This document shows positions 47,733 through 57,400 of a stretch of 64,000 nt of DNA, in pieces. The notes below the pieces were generated by a model. The model was not told the origin of the DNA and made no database searches. It saw only the letters and a program-made list of their open reading frames with translations. The translations under genes and the position numbers were made by a program. Location of the stretch: NCBI GenBank assembly GCA_031277315.1, contig JAITMP010000022.1, positions 62,001 to 126,000 on the forward strand, written 5' to 3'. Every line of letters begins with the position of its first letter. The stretch's first letter is position 1. The stretch comes from Zoogloeaceae bacterium (GTDB lineage: Bacteria > Pseudomonadota > Gammaproteobacteria > Burkholderiales > Rhodocyclaceae).

Positions 47733-47932
47733 TCCGGCTGCGGGCACGGTATGTGGTGTTCGCTGAAGGAAGGGCCACACCGCGCCGGAAGCAACTTTGC
47801 CGAGGCGCGAATGTTAGACAGTTCGCTCCGGCGCGTCAAGGGTATTGGGCTGGGCAGTGAGCTGGACATCGGGCTGGGCGTTGGGCGAAGCGCCGGAATC
47901 AGGCCGATGGATCGTAGTGGAGGGGGGTGAAA

Positions 47933-49798
47933 ATGGATGAGAAAACGATCTTCGTAAAAACCGAAAGCGGCAGGCAGGTGTCTGTCCGGTCAATGAAGCG
48001 CAAGCTGCGCGACGTCTTCGTCATGGTGGATGGCGGGATGAAGCTGGTGGAAATATCGAAACAGATCGGCGACCGGGATGCCACCGAAGCCGTTCTGCGC
48101 AAACTGGAAAAGGCCGGCTTGATCGAGAAGCTGGTCGTTCCCACGCAACACGCCGAGGCGGGAGAGCATGAAGACGTGCCGGTACTGACCAAGACCGTCG
48201 CCTCTCCGGTACAGGTGCATGAGGAGATGGGGCCGACGGGATCGCCGATGCTGGAATACGAATCCATGCCGCCGTCCCCGCCGCCGGCGTTCCTCGCCGC
48301 CGCGCCGGCCGTCGGCGCGCGGCGGCGGCGGATCAAGACCCTGTTCGCGCAAGCCAGGGCGCTGGCCGCCGTAACGAAGCAGCCGGTTCCCGGATCGGAG
48401 CGGCGGGCTTCCAGGCCGCGAACCCGGATGACTTCGATTGGAACGCGGAAGAAAACGGAAGACGGGGTGATGGCGTACCAGCCAGCGCCAAGCAGGCGTG
48501 TTTTCCTGGAGCAGGTCGAGCGGGAGCGGAGATCCGGCTGGCCGACGCTGACGCTGTCTGCGCTCGCCGGCAGCGTCGTTCTGCTGACGTTGGTGCTGCT
48601 GCTCTATCCTTACGGCCACCATGTATCCGACATCGAGCGCAATGCTTCAGTCATGATGCAGGATCGGGTCAAGATCGGCGACATCGGGCTGGATTTGCTG
48701 CCCACACCGCATATCGTGCTGCGCGACATCGAGGTCGGCGGAGACGCGCCTTACCTGCGCATCGCCGAGGCGCGCGCGACGCCGGAACTGCTCTCGCTCC
48801 TGCGCGAAAAGAAAGTGTTTCGTGAACTCAGTCTCGACAAGGTGGCGGTGAGCGAAGCCGGCATCGGACGGCTGGCCCGAGCCGTCGCCGGCACGCCGTC
48901 GGTGGACATCCGCCGCATCGCGCTGAACGACCTTGCGCTGTCGATCGGCGGAGAATTGCTGGAAGGTTTCGACGGCGAGGTGGATTTGACTGCCATGGGC
49001 GCGGTGGAAGCCATCGATTTGCGCAATGCCGGCGAAACGCTCAAGGTCCGGCTGCAACCGCAAGACGAAACCTACCGGGTCACCGCCACCGGAAACGACT
49101 GGCGGCCGTCGTTCAAACCCGACATGAAATTTGAATGGCTGGAAGCCGAGGGCGACTTGCGGTCCGGCAACCTCGATCTGCACAGGATCGACATGCGGGC
49201 CTATGGCGGATTGCTCACCGGCAAGGCCGCTTTGAGCTGGGCCGGCGGCGCGATGCTGGCCGGCGATATCGAACTCAAGCACGAAAATGCGAGCGAACTG
49301 CTGGCGGCGATCGGCTCCGACCTGATCGCCGAAGGCGATCTGAATGCCCATCTCAAGCTGGCCGCCAAGGCTGACACGCTTGCCGGGCTGGTGGCGGCGG
49401 TGTATGCCAACGGCGATTTCAAGGTCGATCGTGGCACCGCCAAGGGCTTCAATCTGGCCGAAGCCACGCACGGGCCGGTGTGGGGCGGCGAGACGAAATT
49501 CAAGCAGTTGTCCGGCTCCGTGGTCTGCGATCCCGACGCGTGCCGCCTCGGCGACCTGCGCCTCACATCGGGTTTGTTGACCGCCGCCGGCAATCTCGTC
49601 GTCGCCCGCGCCGGCTCTTTGAGCGGCGCCATGCAGGTTGACCTGAAAGGCTCGGTAACAACGCTCGGCACGCGCCTCGCCATCGGCGGCAGCGCCAAGA
49701 ATCCGCTTCTGACGCCCGGAATGACGCAAAAGCAAGCGATGCCGCTCTCCATGCCGACATTCCTGCCGACAGCGTTGATCGAGTTTCCCGCCGGCTAA
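47933..49798 (+). CDS. AsmA-like membrane protein with cytoplasmic N-terminal domain
   Basis: A 621-residue protein of three parts. Residues 1-70 look like a small helical, winged-helix-like domain (MKRKLRDVFVMVDGGMKLVEISKQIGDRDATEAVLRKLEKAGLIEKL). Residues 70-205 are a Pro/Ala/Arg-rich linker. One membrane helix follows (LTLSALAGSVVLLTLVLLLYPYG, near 210). The rest is a periplasmic beta-rich domain like the AsmA C-terminus (VKIGDIGLDLLPTPHIVLRDIEVG, and LTSGLLTAAGNLVVARAGSLSGAM). AsmA-like proteins move phospholipids to the outer membrane; the N-terminal domain is not typical of them. AGGGGGG precedes the ATG at 47933. It stands alone. Confidence 0.65.
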   Translation: MDEKTIFVKTESGRQVSVRSMKRKLRDVFVMVDGGMKLVEISKQIGDRDATEAVLRKLEKAGLIEKLVVPTQHAEAGEHEDVPVLTKTVASPVQVHEEMGPTGSPMLEYESMPPSPPPAFLAAAPAVGARRRRIKTLFAQARALAAVTKQPVPGSERRASRPRTRMTSIGTRKKTEDGVMAYQPAPSRRVFLEQVERERRSGWPTLTLSALAGSVVLLTLVLLLYPYGHHVSDIERNASVMMQDRVKIGDIGLDLLPTPHIVLRDIEVGGDAPYLRIAEARATPELLSLLREKKVFRELSLDKVAVSEAGIGRLARAVAGTPSVDIRRIALNDLALSIGGELLEGFDGEVDLTAMGAVEAIDLRNAGETLKVRLQPQDETYRVTATGNDWRPSFKPDMKFEWLEAEGDLRSGNLDLHRIDMRAYGGLLTGKAALSWAGGAMLAGDIELKHENASELLAAIGSDLIAEGDLNAHLKLAAKADTLAGLVAAVYANGDFKVDRGTAKGFNLAEATHGPVWGGETKFKQLSGSVVCDPDACRLGDLRLTSGLLTAAGNLVVARAGSLSGAMQVDLKGSVTTLGTRLAIGGSAKNPLLTPGMTQKQAMPLSMPTFLPTALIEFPAG

Positions 49799-49856
49799 GT
49801 GCGGTAACTCATCGCGGCAACCCAGCCCGCAGCAATCCATCCGCCTCGCGGCGGCA

Positions 49857-50066
49857 TCACTTTTTCTGGTTGGTGGCGCAGGCGGCTGCGGCGGCTGATC
49901 CGTCGCAGCCGCTGCCGGCGACGCAGGAGGTGCAGTCCTGACGCCCTTCGGGACGGAAAGGGCCGAGTTGCGGATTGTGCCGGGCGAAGCGGCGGTAGCC
50001 CCGGTCGACGAGGATGCCGCCGATCAGCACGGCGAAGATGAGTCCGATGGTAACGAGATAAAGCAT
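49857..50066 (-). CDS. Small Cys-containing membrane protein at the end of the rnf operon
   Basis: A 69-residue protein not recognised by name. Residues 2-20 form one membrane helix (LYLVTIGLIFAVLIGGILV). A basic segment follows, and then a tail with four cysteines (C45, C48, C54, C63). Its ATG overlaps the rnfA stop (TGATG), so it belongs to the operon. By architecture and position it resembles NqrM, the small cysteine membrane protein needed to place iron in the NqrD-NqrE site of Na+-NQR, the homologue of RnfA-RnfE. That role is inferred, not seen by sequence identity. Confidence 0.6.
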   Translation of the reverse strand: MLYLVTIGLIFAVLIGGILVDRGYRRFARHNPQLGPFRPEGRQDCTSCVAGSGCDGSAAAAACATNQKK

Positions 50067-50647
50067 CAGCCGCCCACTCCGGCAAAGCCCATGAAACCGA
50101 GCGAAAGGATGCCGGCCAGCATAAGGGACATGGCCGTTCCTTGCAAGACGCCGGGCACGTCGGAGAGCTGGATGCGCTCGCGCACGCTGGCCAGCAGCAC
50201 CATGGCGAGCGTGAAGCCGGCGCCGCCGCCGATGGCGAAGGTCATCGACTGCATGAAGTCGTATTCGCGCGCGGTCTGGAACAGGGCGACGCCGAGCACG
50301 GCGCAGTTGGTGGTAATCAGCGGCAGATAGATGCCGAGGGCGCGGAACAGCGACGGGCTGTGTTTCTTGACGAACATCTCGACCAGTTGCACCGCCGCCG
50401 CGATGACGACGATGTAGCAGATCAGGCGCAGGAATTCCAGGTGCAGGGGAGTCAGCACCATGTTCAGCAGGTAGGCGGAGAGCGAGGCGATGGCGATGAC
50501 GAATGTCGTCGCCAGCCCGAGCGGGAACGCGACCGCCAGACTGTGGGTGACGCCGAGAAACGGGCACATGCCGAGGAACATCGCCAGCACGAAGTTGCCG
50601 GAGAGGATGGTGGTGACCAGTATCTGGCCGAGGGATTCTTGCGCCAT
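50066..50647 (-). CDS. rnfA: Electron transport complex subunit RnfA
   Basis: A 193-residue integral membrane subunit with six helices. LSGNFVLAMFLGMCPFLGVTHSL and LPLITTNCAVLGVALF carry the two conserved cysteines that, with those of RnfE, hold the membrane iron-sulfur centre. An AAGGAG site precedes the ATG, 16 bp after rnfE. It works in the ion-translocating path of the complex. Confidence 0.95.
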   Translation of the reverse strand: MAQESLGQILVTTILSGNFVLAMFLGMCPFLGVTHSLAVAFPLGLATTFVIAIASLSAYLLNMVLTPLHLEFLRLICYIVVIAAAVQLVEMFVKKHSPSLFRALGIYLPLITTNCAVLGVALFQTAREYDFMQSMTFAIGGGAGFTLAMVLLASVRERIQLSDVPGVLQGTAMSLMLAGILSLGFMGFAGVGG

Positions 50648-50663
50648 GATCGGCTCCTTGTTT

Positions 50664-51332
50664 TCAGGACGCTTGCTTGACTGCGTCCGGCTTGATGCCG
50701 GGTTTGTCGGGGCGTTGCTTGCGCGCCCGGTAGATGGCGAACAGCAGCAGCCAGGCGCCCATGACGAAGAAGCCGCCGGGCGGCAGCACCATCACGACCC
50801 AGGGCTGGAAGTCGGCGCCGAAAAGCGGGACGCCCAGCAGCGTGCCGCTACCGAGAATTTCACGCACGCCGCCGATCATGACCAGCCCGAGGGTAAAGCC
50901 GAGGCCCATGCCGGTGGCGTTGAACAGCGCCGCCATCGGCGGAAAGCGCGCCGCGTGCGCTTCGGCGCGGCCCAGCACGAGGCAGTTGGCGACGATCAAC
51001 TGGATGTACGCGCCGAGCGCCTCGTACATTTCCAGACTGATGGCCTGAATGGCGTAATCGGTGACGGTGACGAAGGTGGCGATGATGACGATGTAGGTGG
51101 CGATGCGCACTTCTTTCGGAATCATCTTGCGCATCAGCGACACCAGCCAGCAGGAAGCGGCCAGCACGAAGGTGGTCGCCAGCCCCATTGAAATCGAGTT
51201 GATGGCGGACACCGTCACCGCCAGCGTCGGGCACATGCCGAGCACCATGACGAAAACCGGGTTGCGCTGCCAGATGCCTTCCATGAACTCGTCCCAGTTC
51301 GGGCGGGTGTCCTGTACGCCGGGGAAGCTCAT
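50664..51332 (-). CDS. rnfE: Electron transport complex subunit RnfE
   Basis: A 222-residue membrane subunit paired with RnfA. It has WQRNPVFVMVLGMCPTLAVTVSA and YIQLIVANCLVLGRAEAHA, giving the matching cysteines, and GGVREILGSGTLLG near residue 155. Its ATG overlaps the rnfG stop by 4 bp. The C-terminus is charged and cytoplasmic. Confidence 0.95.
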   Translation of the reverse strand: MSFPGVQDTRPNWDEFMEGIWQRNPVFVMVLGMCPTLAVTVSAINSISMGLATTFVLAASCWLVSLMRKMIPKEVRIATYIVIIATFVTVTDYAIQAISLEMYEALGAYIQLIVANCLVLGRAEAHAARFPPMAALFNATGMGLGFTLGLVMIGGVREILGSGTLLGVPLFGADFQPWVVMVLPPGGFFVMGAWLLLFAIYRARKQRPDKPGIKPDAVKQAS

Positions 51333-52036
51333 TGCTTGCTCCTGTCGCTGAGTTTGTCGAGATTCGGCACCAGCTTCGGCAGCAGGGCTTGCGCTGCGTC
51401 GTTGATGCCCTTGCCGACGGCGCGCGAGGTGATCGTCGCGCCCGAGATGGCGTCAATCTGCCAGAGTTGGGTTTTGGTGCCGCGCTTGACCGTCTTTATC
51501 TCGTTGGCGAGCGCCGTCATGTCGTCGTTCAGCCGGACATCGAGCGCCTTGAAGTTGGCGATGAAATCCTTGTCGGTGATGATCTTGTCGCCGATGCCGG
51601 GCGTCTCCCGCATCGAGACGACGCCGATGCCGACCACGCATTGGCAGGACGGCGAATAGCCGAACATGATGCGCACCGTGTCGGCGTAGCCGCGCGCCGC
51701 GCCTTCCGCCGCGATGCCGGCGAGTTGTCCGGCGCCGTCGTAAGCGGCGTAGAACTTCAGCGTTCCCGGCGGCGGATCGCCGCTGCCGGCCGGCGTCAGC
51801 GCGCCGCCGGGCGGAATGTGGAATTCAGCGATGGATTTGGCTTCGGGCAGCACCTTGAACACGGCCCGTTCCGTGGCGAGGCGGCGGTTGGCCTGCGCCG
51901 CCGGCAACGTCAATTGGTAGCTGGTGACGATAATCAGCCCGCAGATGCCGGCAACGATGCCGAGGGCGCGGATCAGCGTGAAGGTGGAGGTGATCTGGGC
52001 GGCGGGCGGCGCCGCTTGCGGAGCGTGGCAGCTCAT
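51329..52036 (-). CDS. rnfG: Electron transport complex subunit RnfG (covalent FMN)
   Basis: A 235-residue protein with one N-terminal helix (ALGIVAGICGLIIVTSYQL) and a periplasmic FMN-binding domain. The FMN is attached to Thr of the SGATITS motif (near residue 195) by ApbE, whose gene is not in the window. GIGVVSMRETPGIGDKI is the conserved region before it. The ATG overlaps the rnfD stop by 4 bp; the longer frame to 52489 overlaps rnfD and was rejected. Confidence 0.93.
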   Translation of the reverse strand: MSCHAPQAAPPAAQITSTFTLIRALGIVAGICGLIIVTSYQLTLPAAQANRRLATERAVFKVLPEAKSIAEFHIPPGGALTPAGSGDPPPGTLKFYAAYDGAGQLAGIAAEGAARGYADTVRIMFGYSPSCQCVVGIGVVSMRETPGIGDKIITDKDFIANFKALDVRLNDDMTALANEIKTVKRGTKTQLWQIDAISGATITSRAVGKGINDAAQALLPKLVPNLDKLSDRSKQ

Positions 52037-53091
52037 TTTTCCTTCTCCCGTCGCTTGACGGCGGTGCCGAAGGCTTCCGGCTGGCTGATGCGTTCGATCA
52101 GGGGCGTGGCCGCGTTGCCGATCAGGATCGCGTACATGATGCCCTCGGGCAGTCCGCCGTAGTAGCGGATCAACACCGTCAGCAGCCCGATCAGCGCCCC
52201 GTAGAGCCACATGCCGCGCGGCGTCGCCGGTGAAGTCGCCATGTCGGTCGCCATGTAGACGGCGCCGAGAATCAGGCCGCCGGAGAACAGCATGAAAGAC
52301 GGATCGGGGTAGCGCGAGCCATACACGGCGTGCAGCGCCAGCGCCGCCAGCGCCGCGCTGCCGAGCACGGCGACCGGAATGCGCCAGTCCATGAAGCGGC
52401 GCGTGGCCAGATACACGCCGCAAAGCAGAATCAGCAGCGGCGACGGGCCGACCGCCATATGGCCGGAGAGCGATGTCGCCAGATCCCACGACGAAGCCAG
52501 CACGCCCTCGAATTTCCAGCGCGCCAGCGGCGTGGCGGCGGCCAGCGCGTCAAGCTGCTTGTCATGCAGCCATGTGAGGGCGTCGGCCGGCGTCATCAGC
52601 GGCAGCGCGAGCGTCGAGGGAATGAATTCGGTGAAGCGGCCGGGCAGGAAAGACGGCGTGTACGTGGCGATGGCGGTGGGGAAAGCGGCTTGCACGAAGG
52701 CGCGCCCGACCAGCGCCGGATTGAAGACGTTGTGGCCGATGCCGCCGAAAATCGCCTTGCCGAGGGCGATGGCGCTGAAGCCGGCCACCACGCCCATCCA
52801 GAGCGGAAAGCCCGGCGGCAGGGTCAGCGCTAGCAGCAGCCCGGTGATGGTCGCCGACCAGTCGGAGAGGGTGCCGGACTGGCCGCCCAGACGCACGAAA
52901 AAATGCTCGGTCAGCAGGCAGGCGGCGGTGATGACGCAGATCGACGCCGCCGCCGAAATGCCGTATTGATAAATGAAAAAAGCGCAGACGAACATCAGCG
53001 AGCCGACCACGTTGAGCATGATCTGTTCGACGGTGCGCGGCCCCTTGATGTGGGGGCCGCTGCGGATCTCGACCTTGGTTGTTGAACTCAT
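52033..53091 (-). CDS. rnfD: Electron transport complex subunit RnfD
   Basis: A 352-residue membrane flavoprotein with about ten helices. SGPHIKGPRTVEQIMLNVV at the N-terminus, GGIGHNVFNPALVGRAFVQAAFP near residue 115 and DMATSPATPRGMWLYGALIG near 280 are family landmarks. The covalent FMN site is usually SGATPL; here it reads AAATPLA near residue 195, keeping the Thr but not Ser-Gly. The ATG overlaps the rnfC stop by 4 bp. The frame extension to 53184 was rejected. Confidence 0.94.
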   Translation of the reverse strand: MSSTTKVEIRSGPHIKGPRTVEQIMLNVVGSLMFVCAFFIYQYGISAAASICVITAACLLTEHFFVRLGGQSGTLSDWSATITGLLLALTLPPGFPLWMGVVAGFSAIALGKAIFGGIGHNVFNPALVGRAFVQAAFPTAIATYTPSFLPGRFTEFIPSTLALPLMTPADALTWLHDKQLDALAAATPLARWKFEGVLASSWDLATSLSGHMAVGPSPLLILLCGVYLATRRFMDWRIPVAVLGSAALAALALHAVYGSRYPDPSFMLFSGGLILGAVYMATDMATSPATPRGMWLYGALIGLLTVLIRYYGGLPEGIMYAILIGNAATPLIERISQPEAFGTAVKRREKEK

Positions 53092-54431
53092 GCCGCTTTC
53101 CTTCCCCGCAGCACCGTCTTGGCGACGCGGAAATGCTGCACCAGCGGGATGTTGGCCGGGCAGACGTAGGTGCAGCAGCCGCATTCAAAGCAGGCGCCGA
53201 GGCGGTAGCTGTCGGCCATGCGATCATATTCGCGCTTCACCGCCAGCATGCCCAGCGTGGAAGGGTTCAGGCCCATCGGGCAGGACTCGATGCACTCGCC
53301 GCATTTGATGCACGGATAGGTTTTCAGCGCGGCGCGCGGCGCCAGATCGCGGCTGCGGAACACCAGAATGCCGGAGACGCCCTTGGTGATGGGCGCGTCG
53401 AGCGAGGCGATGGCCTGACCCATCATCGGCCCGCCGAAAACCACTTGCAGCCCTTCGTCGCGGGCGCCGACGCAATCGAGCAGAAAGCGCAGCGGCGTGC
53501 CGAACGGCACCAGATAATTGCCGGGCTTCGTCACCGCGCTGCCGGCGACCGTGATGACGCGCTCGATGAAGCCTTCGCCGTTCGGCATCAGATGGCCCAG
53601 GCTGGCCAGCGTGGCGACGTTCTGCACATAAGCGCCGACCTGATAGGAGCGCGAATCCGGCGGCACCTCGCGGCCCACCAGCGTTTTGATGAGCATCTCG
53701 CCGGCGCCTTGCGGATATTTGGTCGGCACCGCCTCCACCGTCACCGGCCCGTCTTCGGGCAGACGGCTGCGGATCGCCTCGTAGGCGTCCATCTTGTTGT
53801 CCTCAATGCCGATGATGGCGCGCGGCCCGCCGAGCAGTTGCCGCGCGATGCCGACGCCGCGCAGCAGATCGTCGGCGCGTTCGACCATGATGCGATGGTC
53901 GGACGTCAGATACGGCTCGCACTCGCAGCCGTTCACCACCAGCGTATCGACCGGATATTCCGGTGGCACTTTCAGTTTGGCGTGGGTCGGAAAGACGCCG
54001 CCGCCAAGACCGACGACGCCGGTTTCCTGCACCGCCGCCACCAGTTGATCGGCGTCCAGACCCGACAAGTCGCGCGGCCGCCGCCACAGCACTTCCTGCG
54101 TCGAGCCGGCGTGCACCCGGATCACGATCGACTCGGTCCACGGCCCGTTGGCGGTCGGGCGCAGTTCGATGGCTTCGACGACGCCGCTGGCCGGCGCGTG
54201 ATGCGGAATGGAGATGAAGCCGTCGGCGGCGGCGATCGGCTCGCCGCGCGCCACTTCCTGACCGATCCGCACCAGCGCCCTGGCCGGCCGCCCGACGTGC
54301 TGCGAGAGCGGCACGATCAATCGCGGTGCGAAGGGCAGGCGGCGGATCGGCAGCGCCGCCGTCTCCTTGTGATGCGGCGGATGGATGCCGCGAGCGAAGG
54401 TTTCGCCGCGGAAATAAGACAGCAGCCTCAT
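53088..54431 (-). CDS. rnfC: Electron transport complex subunit RnfC (NAD-binding, two 4Fe-4S)
   Basis: A 447-residue peripheral subunit that binds NAD(H) and FMN and exchanges electrons with RnfB. GVVGLGGGVFPTHAKL near residue 140 is the Gly-rich nucleotide site, VNGCECEPYLTSDHRIM follows, and the two clusters are CIKCGECIESCPMG near 370 and CFECGCCTYVCPAN near 410. The length matches the short RnfC of anaerobes rather than the E. coli protein with its long repeat tail. It starts 40 bp after the PFOR gene. Confidence 0.95.
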   Translation of the reverse strand: MRLLSYFRGETFARGIHPPHHKETAALPIRRLPFAPRLIVPLSQHVGRPARALVRIGQEVARGEPIAAADGFISIPHHAPASGVVEAIELRPTANGPWTESIVIRVHAGSTQEVLWRRPRDLSGLDADQLVAAVQETGVVGLGGGVFPTHAKLKVPPEYPVDTLVVNGCECEPYLTSDHRIMVERADDLLRGVGIARQLLGGPRAIIGIEDNKMDAYEAIRSRLPEDGPVTVEAVPTKYPQGAGEMLIKTLVGREVPPDSRSYQVGAYVQNVATLASLGHLMPNGEGFIERVITVAGSAVTKPGNYLVPFGTPLRFLLDCVGARDEGLQVVFGGPMMGQAIASLDAPITKGVSGILVFRSRDLAPRAALKTYPCIKCGECIESCPMGLNPSTLGMLAVKREYDRMADSYRLGACFECGCCTYVCPANIPLVQHFRVAKTVLRGRKAA

Positions 54432-54471
54432 GATGATTGGCGCATGGCGAAGCGGTTCATCGTCGGCGGCA

Positions 54472-57400
54472 TCAGTTGTACTTCGCCGCGCGCGCCATCA
54501 GTTTGTCGGCATCCGGCTCGTTGCGGTTCCACGGCGTGCCGGGGTGCAGACAGCCGGCGGTGCATTTCTCCGCCGCCTTGACGAGATCGGCGTAACGGGC
54601 GCCTTTCGGATCGACGACGACGGCCTGCTTCTGCGCGTTGTAGGCGAAAGCCTTCGGCGCGATGGTGGTGCATTCGTCGCAGGCGGTGCACTCCGGCGTT
54701 TCCAGCCACACCGGCTCGTAGCCGTCCGCCGACGGCTGCGCGGTCGCGGTAACAGTAGCAGCAGTAGCAACAGCAGCGGAATCGTTGGCGACCGCCGCCA
54801 GCGCGCCGCCGCCATTCATGCCGAGGCTGGCGGTGATCTTCGCCAGCAGTTCGGCGCGCACCTGATTCGTGAGTTGCTCGGTGTCCGCCACGGCGCGGCT
54901 GACGCCGGAAATATCCTTCAATTGCTTCCAGAAATTCAGGCGCTCCTCGGTGGCGCGCACGAGGTCTTCGGTAATCAGCAGGCGCGTCAGACGGTTCTTC
55001 GAGTCGGTGGCCCAGATGAAGGGATATTTGCCTTCGCGTTCGTCATGGCCGAGTTGCAGGAATTCCGCCACCGGCAGCATGTCGTCATTCCAGGTTTCCG
55101 GCGGCGCTTTTTTGAACTGCTTGCCGAAGCGGCCTTCGGTGACGGCGAAATCGGCGAAGGTGAGCGGCAGTTCCATCTTCCGCGCCACGCCATGCTCGTC
55201 GGTGTAGTTGAGCGTGTAGACCGGCCAATCCTGCTCCAGCGCCGGGTTGCCTTCGAGACTGACGCACTCGGAGAGAGTCGTGCCGGCGTCCGGGTCGAAG
55301 CGGAACAGCGGATAGGCGCGGCCTTCCACCGCCAGCTTGCTCTGATCGACCGCCTTGTCGTCGCCGATGCCGTGCTCCGGCGGGCAGACAGCGTAGATGT
55401 TGAACAGCGCCGGCCGGCGCGCGTTGAGGCCGTCGATGTAGCTCTCGATGAGATGCGTCGGATGGGCGATGGTGCCGGACATGACATACGCCGTGCGGTG
55501 CGCCATGCCGATCAGGCTGATTTCCTTGCGCGTTTCCTGCTTGCCGCGCTGGGCGGCGCCGAACGGCGCCATGTCGGAGATCTGGCCGGTGAAGCCGGAG
55601 GTGCACGCCTGGCCGCCGGTGTTGGAATAGACTTGGGTGTCGACCACCAGCACCTTGATCGGCATGCCCGACATGAGGGCACGCGAGAGGTTCTGGAAGC
55701 CAATGTCATACATGGCGCCGTCGCCGCCGAGCGACACCACCGGCGGGCAGAGCAGCCATTCTTCCCCGGAGAACTGCTGCCAGTCGAAGCGGCGGAAGAA
55801 ATCCTCGTGCTTCTCGGCGCTGTATTCGCCGGCCAGTTCCAGTTCGGCCATGCGCACCGCCTTGAAGCCTTCCGCCATCTTCGCCATGTGTCCCTCGAAG
55901 ATGCCCATCGCTACCGAGGGCGAATCCTGGAACAGGTGGCTGGTCCAGGGGAAGGGATACGGGTGGAAGGGATACGTCGAACCCCACACCGAGGTGCAGC
56001 CGGTGGAATTGACGATGCCCATCTCGGCGCGGCCGCGCTTGGTCGGGCCTTCGGCGTAGCGCCACTTCAGATCGCGCAGCTTCTCGATGAGTTGGGTGGT
56101 CCACTTCACCCAGGCCGGATCGAGCGGGCGTGAGGGCTTGTCGGCCATGATCCGGGAGGCGAGATTCGCCAGCGTCAAATCCTCGTCGCCGCCGGCATTC
56201 ACCGCCCGCAGCACGGCGCCGGTGTCGGCCAGATCGACCGATTCGGTCAGCTTCATGCGGACGTGTTTTTCCAGCCGCGCGATGAGATCGTCCAGACGCG
56301 CCAGATGCTGCTCGACGCGCGGCTGCATCAGCGCCGTGACGGTGGAGGTGAACAAGTGAATCGCCGTCTTCTCGCCGCAGCCCAGGCACGCGCCGTCGCC
56401 GCAGGGCATCGAGCCGTAGTTGTGCTTGTCGAGCAGCAGCGTTTCCAGCGCGCCGATTTTCTCGTCGAGGCTGTCGATGCGGGCGTACTCTTTCGGCGTC
56501 GAAGGCAGATCGAGCCAGAAATCCCAGTCGCGGCGCAAGCGCGTGATGGATTCGCTGGTCTGCGGCACCATGCGCAAGGCGTCGTCTTCGCAGACGGTGA
56601 CGCACAGCGCGCACGCCTTGCAGGTGTACGGGTTGATGGTGATCGAGAACAGGCCGCCGCTGCCCTTGCCTTTCTTCTCTTTCTGCGTCCAGTAAGGCTT
56701 GGTGGTGCCGAAGCGGAAATCGCCCAGCGTGTCGCGGAACAGGCGGAATTCCTCGGCGAGTCCGGCGCGCTCGGCTTCCGGCGCTTCGGCGATGGCGGCG
56801 TCGATGGCCTGATTGATGAGCGGATGCACGGCGACGGCGTCGCCGGTAATCATGCCGCGCAGCTTTTTCTCCAGCCCGCGCACGGCGCGGCGCAGGTAGC
56901 GCGTGGGCCGTCCGCCGCGCTCGATGCGCGTGACTGCGGTTTCAAAAACGCCGGCGACGCTGCTGACCAGACCGGGGATGGCGCTGTCCGGGCAGGCCGT
57001 GTAGCAGTTGCCGCAGGCGGTGCAGTTCTCGGCGATCCAGTCCGGGTACTCAAAACGGATCTGCGTCATGTCGCGGAAAATACCGGTGGCCGCCGGCACC
57101 AGCGAGGCGCCGATGAACGGGTCGACCAGATTGTCGGAGCCTTTGCCGGTGGCGTAGAAACTGCCGGTCTGTTCCCAGAAGCGGTGAATGTCGGCGACGT
57201 GGCCGTCGCCTTCCGGCATCTGCCTGAGCATGATCGGCAGGCTGATGCCCTTGTCGGCTTTTGCGTCCTGCGCTGGCCGCGCGCCGACAACTTTTTCCGT
57301 GATTTCTTTCAGTTCGCTGAAGCCGCGCCGCACCACGCGCAGGTTGTCTTCCACCACGCGCTTGCCCTTGGCGCCGAACTTCGCCTGCAACTGGTCTTCG

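Noticed and set aside
49857..50567. 236-codon frame over rnfA and the small protein
   Set aside because: Its first two thirds are a shifted reading of rnfA; only the last 69 codons form the real small gene.
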